Positions 5,126 to 6,001 of a DNA stretch of 6,001 bases are shown piece after piece; within the stretch, counting starts at the first letter, position 1; each line of letters begins with the position of its first letter. The notes under the pieces were generated by a model. It was given only the letters and a program-made list of their open reading frames with translations, made no database searches and was not told where the DNA came from. This DNA comes from Ignatzschineria sp. (GTDB taxonomy: Bacteria > Pseudomonadota > Gammaproteobacteria > Cardiobacteriales > Wohlfahrtiimonadaceae), in NCBI GenBank assembly GCA_030150405.1, contig JASLFU010000008.1:1-6001 (forward strand), written 5' to 3'. The translations under genes and the position numbers were made by a program.

Positions 5126-6001
5126 ATGTCCATTGAAGTTGTACAAGAACTTGCGAAAAATGATTTTCAGGCGGTCAATGCTAAGATTTTGACTGCATTA
5201 CAATCCGATGTGGTTTTAATTAATCAGATTGGTCGTTATATCGTCTCTTCTGGGGGGAAGCGACTTCGTCCCTTAATTGCCCTCCTTTCTGCACGAGCAG
5301 CGGGGTATCAGGGGGAGGATCATATCACTGCGGCAGCGTTGATTGAGTTTATTCACACCGCAACTCTTCTGCATGATGATGTGGTGGATCACTCCGATAT
5401 GCGCCGAGGTCGTGAAACAGCCAATGAGCTCTGGGGCAATGAGGCGGCGGTTTTAGTGGGGGACTTTATCTATACCCGCTCATTCCAGATGATGGTCTCA
5501 CTCGATTCAATGCCCATTATGAAGATTCTCTCTAACGCAACCAATATTATTGCGGAAGGGGAGGTGATGCAGCTGATGAATATTGGCGACCCTGACACCA
5601 CCGAAGAGAATTACATGAATGTGATCTACTCTAAAACCGCTAAGCTCTTTGAGGCTTCAGGCGCAGTGGCGGCTATTATCGCCCGAGAGGCGGGGGGGAA
5701 TGATTACGAAGAGGCGCTCGCCACTTACGGCATGTATTTAGGAACCGCCTTTCAACTCATTGATGATATTCTCGACTACACCGCAAGTGCAGAAGAGATG
5801 GGGAAAAATACCGGCGATGATTTGGCAGAAGGTAAGCCCACACTTCCCCTGATCTATGCGATGCGAGCAGGGAGCGAAGAGGATGCAGCGCTGATTAAGG
5901 ATGCGCTCACAAATGCGGATATCTCTAAGCTTGAACCTATTTTAAAAGTGGTAGAGAAGACAAAATCGCTCGATTATACCCATAGCGTTGCTGTAGAGCA
6001 G
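5126..6001 (+). CDS. ispB: Octaprenyl diphosphate synthase IspB (C-terminus beyond the right edge)
   Basis: IspB is a trans-polyprenyl synthase that extends farnesyl diphosphate with isopentenyl diphosphate to make the ubiquinone and menaquinone side chain; it is usually essential. 292 codons are in the window, and about 30 more are expected from the E. coli length of 323. Visible family features are GGKRLRP at 43-49 (substrate-binding lysine and arginines), the first aspartate-rich motif DDVVD at 84-88 followed by RRG at 93-95, and EGEVMQL at 144-150. The second motif DDILD is at 213-217 (in FQLIDDILDY), and GKPTLP at 236-241. A79, five residues before the first motif, is small, as in long-chain synthases. 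Similarity to E. coli IspB runs from the first residues. The chain length (C40 or otherwise) cannot be read from sequence with certainty. It has its own promoter and is preceded by a terminator, so it is expressed independently of the lipoprotein gene. Confidence 0.96.
   Translation, partial: MSIEVVQELAKNDFQAVNAKILTALQSDVVLINQIGRYIVSSGGKRLRPLIALLSARAAGYQGEDHITAAALIEFIHTATLLHDDVVDHSDMRRGRETANELWGNEAAVLVGDFIYTRSFQMMVSLDSMPIMKILSNATNIIAEGEVMQLMNIGDPDTTEENYMNVIYSKTAKLFEASGAVAAIIAREAGGNDYEEALATYGMYLGTAFQLIDDILDYTASAEEMGKNTGDDLAEGKPTLPLIYAMRAGSEEDAALIKDALTNADISKLEPILKVVEKTKSLDYTHSVAVEQ

Noticed and set aside
1..6001. Mobile elements, CRISPR, tRNA/rRNA, toxin-antitoxin or defence genes
   Set aside because: I saw no transposase or integrase motifs, no terminal repeats with target duplications, no regularly spaced repeats and no tRNA-like arms. 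All long frames are accounted for by chromosomal genes.

Overview
The window looks like ordinary chromosome of a gammaproteobacterium of moderate G+C. The best matches I can recall are enterobacterial proteins: RecG, YbiP/OpgE, YpfJ and IspB. The gene order is not that of Escherichia coli, where ispB lies divergent from rplU. A Cardiobacteriales-type genus such as Ignatzschineria or Wohlfahrtiimonas is a guess from base composition and gene mix; nothing in the sequence settles the genus.

Layout from left to right. The 5' third of recG (branch-migration helicase) runs leftward off the left edge from a GTG at 598. A short AT-rich divergent spacer follows. A membrane-anchored phosphoethanolamine transferase of the YbiP/OpgE type (732-2270, +) comes next. 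Its start is odd: a well-placed ATG at 705 reads eight codons into a TGA that directly abuts the TTG at 732, in the same frame. A strong hairpin terminator (2294-2322) separates it from a convergent 64-residue cysteine-rich DUF3079-type gene (2346-2540, -). A 267-base spacer then leads to ypfJ, a predicted membrane-anchored zinc metallopeptidase (2808-3680, +). This is followed by an unrecognised 392-residue lipoprotein with a long charged helix (3780-4958, +). A canonical terminator and a promoter with a perfect TATAAT lead into ispB (from 5126, running off the right edge), the octaprenyl diphosphate synthase for quinone side chains.

Four of the six genes concern the cell envelope or membrane: a PEtn transferase, a membrane metallopeptidase-like protein, a lipoprotein and a polyprenyl synthase. 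The terminators between them argue for mostly separate transcription units. Only ypfJ and the lipoprotein gene might share a message. I see no mobile element, CRISPR array, RNA gene, phage gene or toxin-antitoxin pair. I do not see a convincing undescribed system. The items most worth a second look are the stop/start arrangement before the transferase and the orphan lipoprotein.
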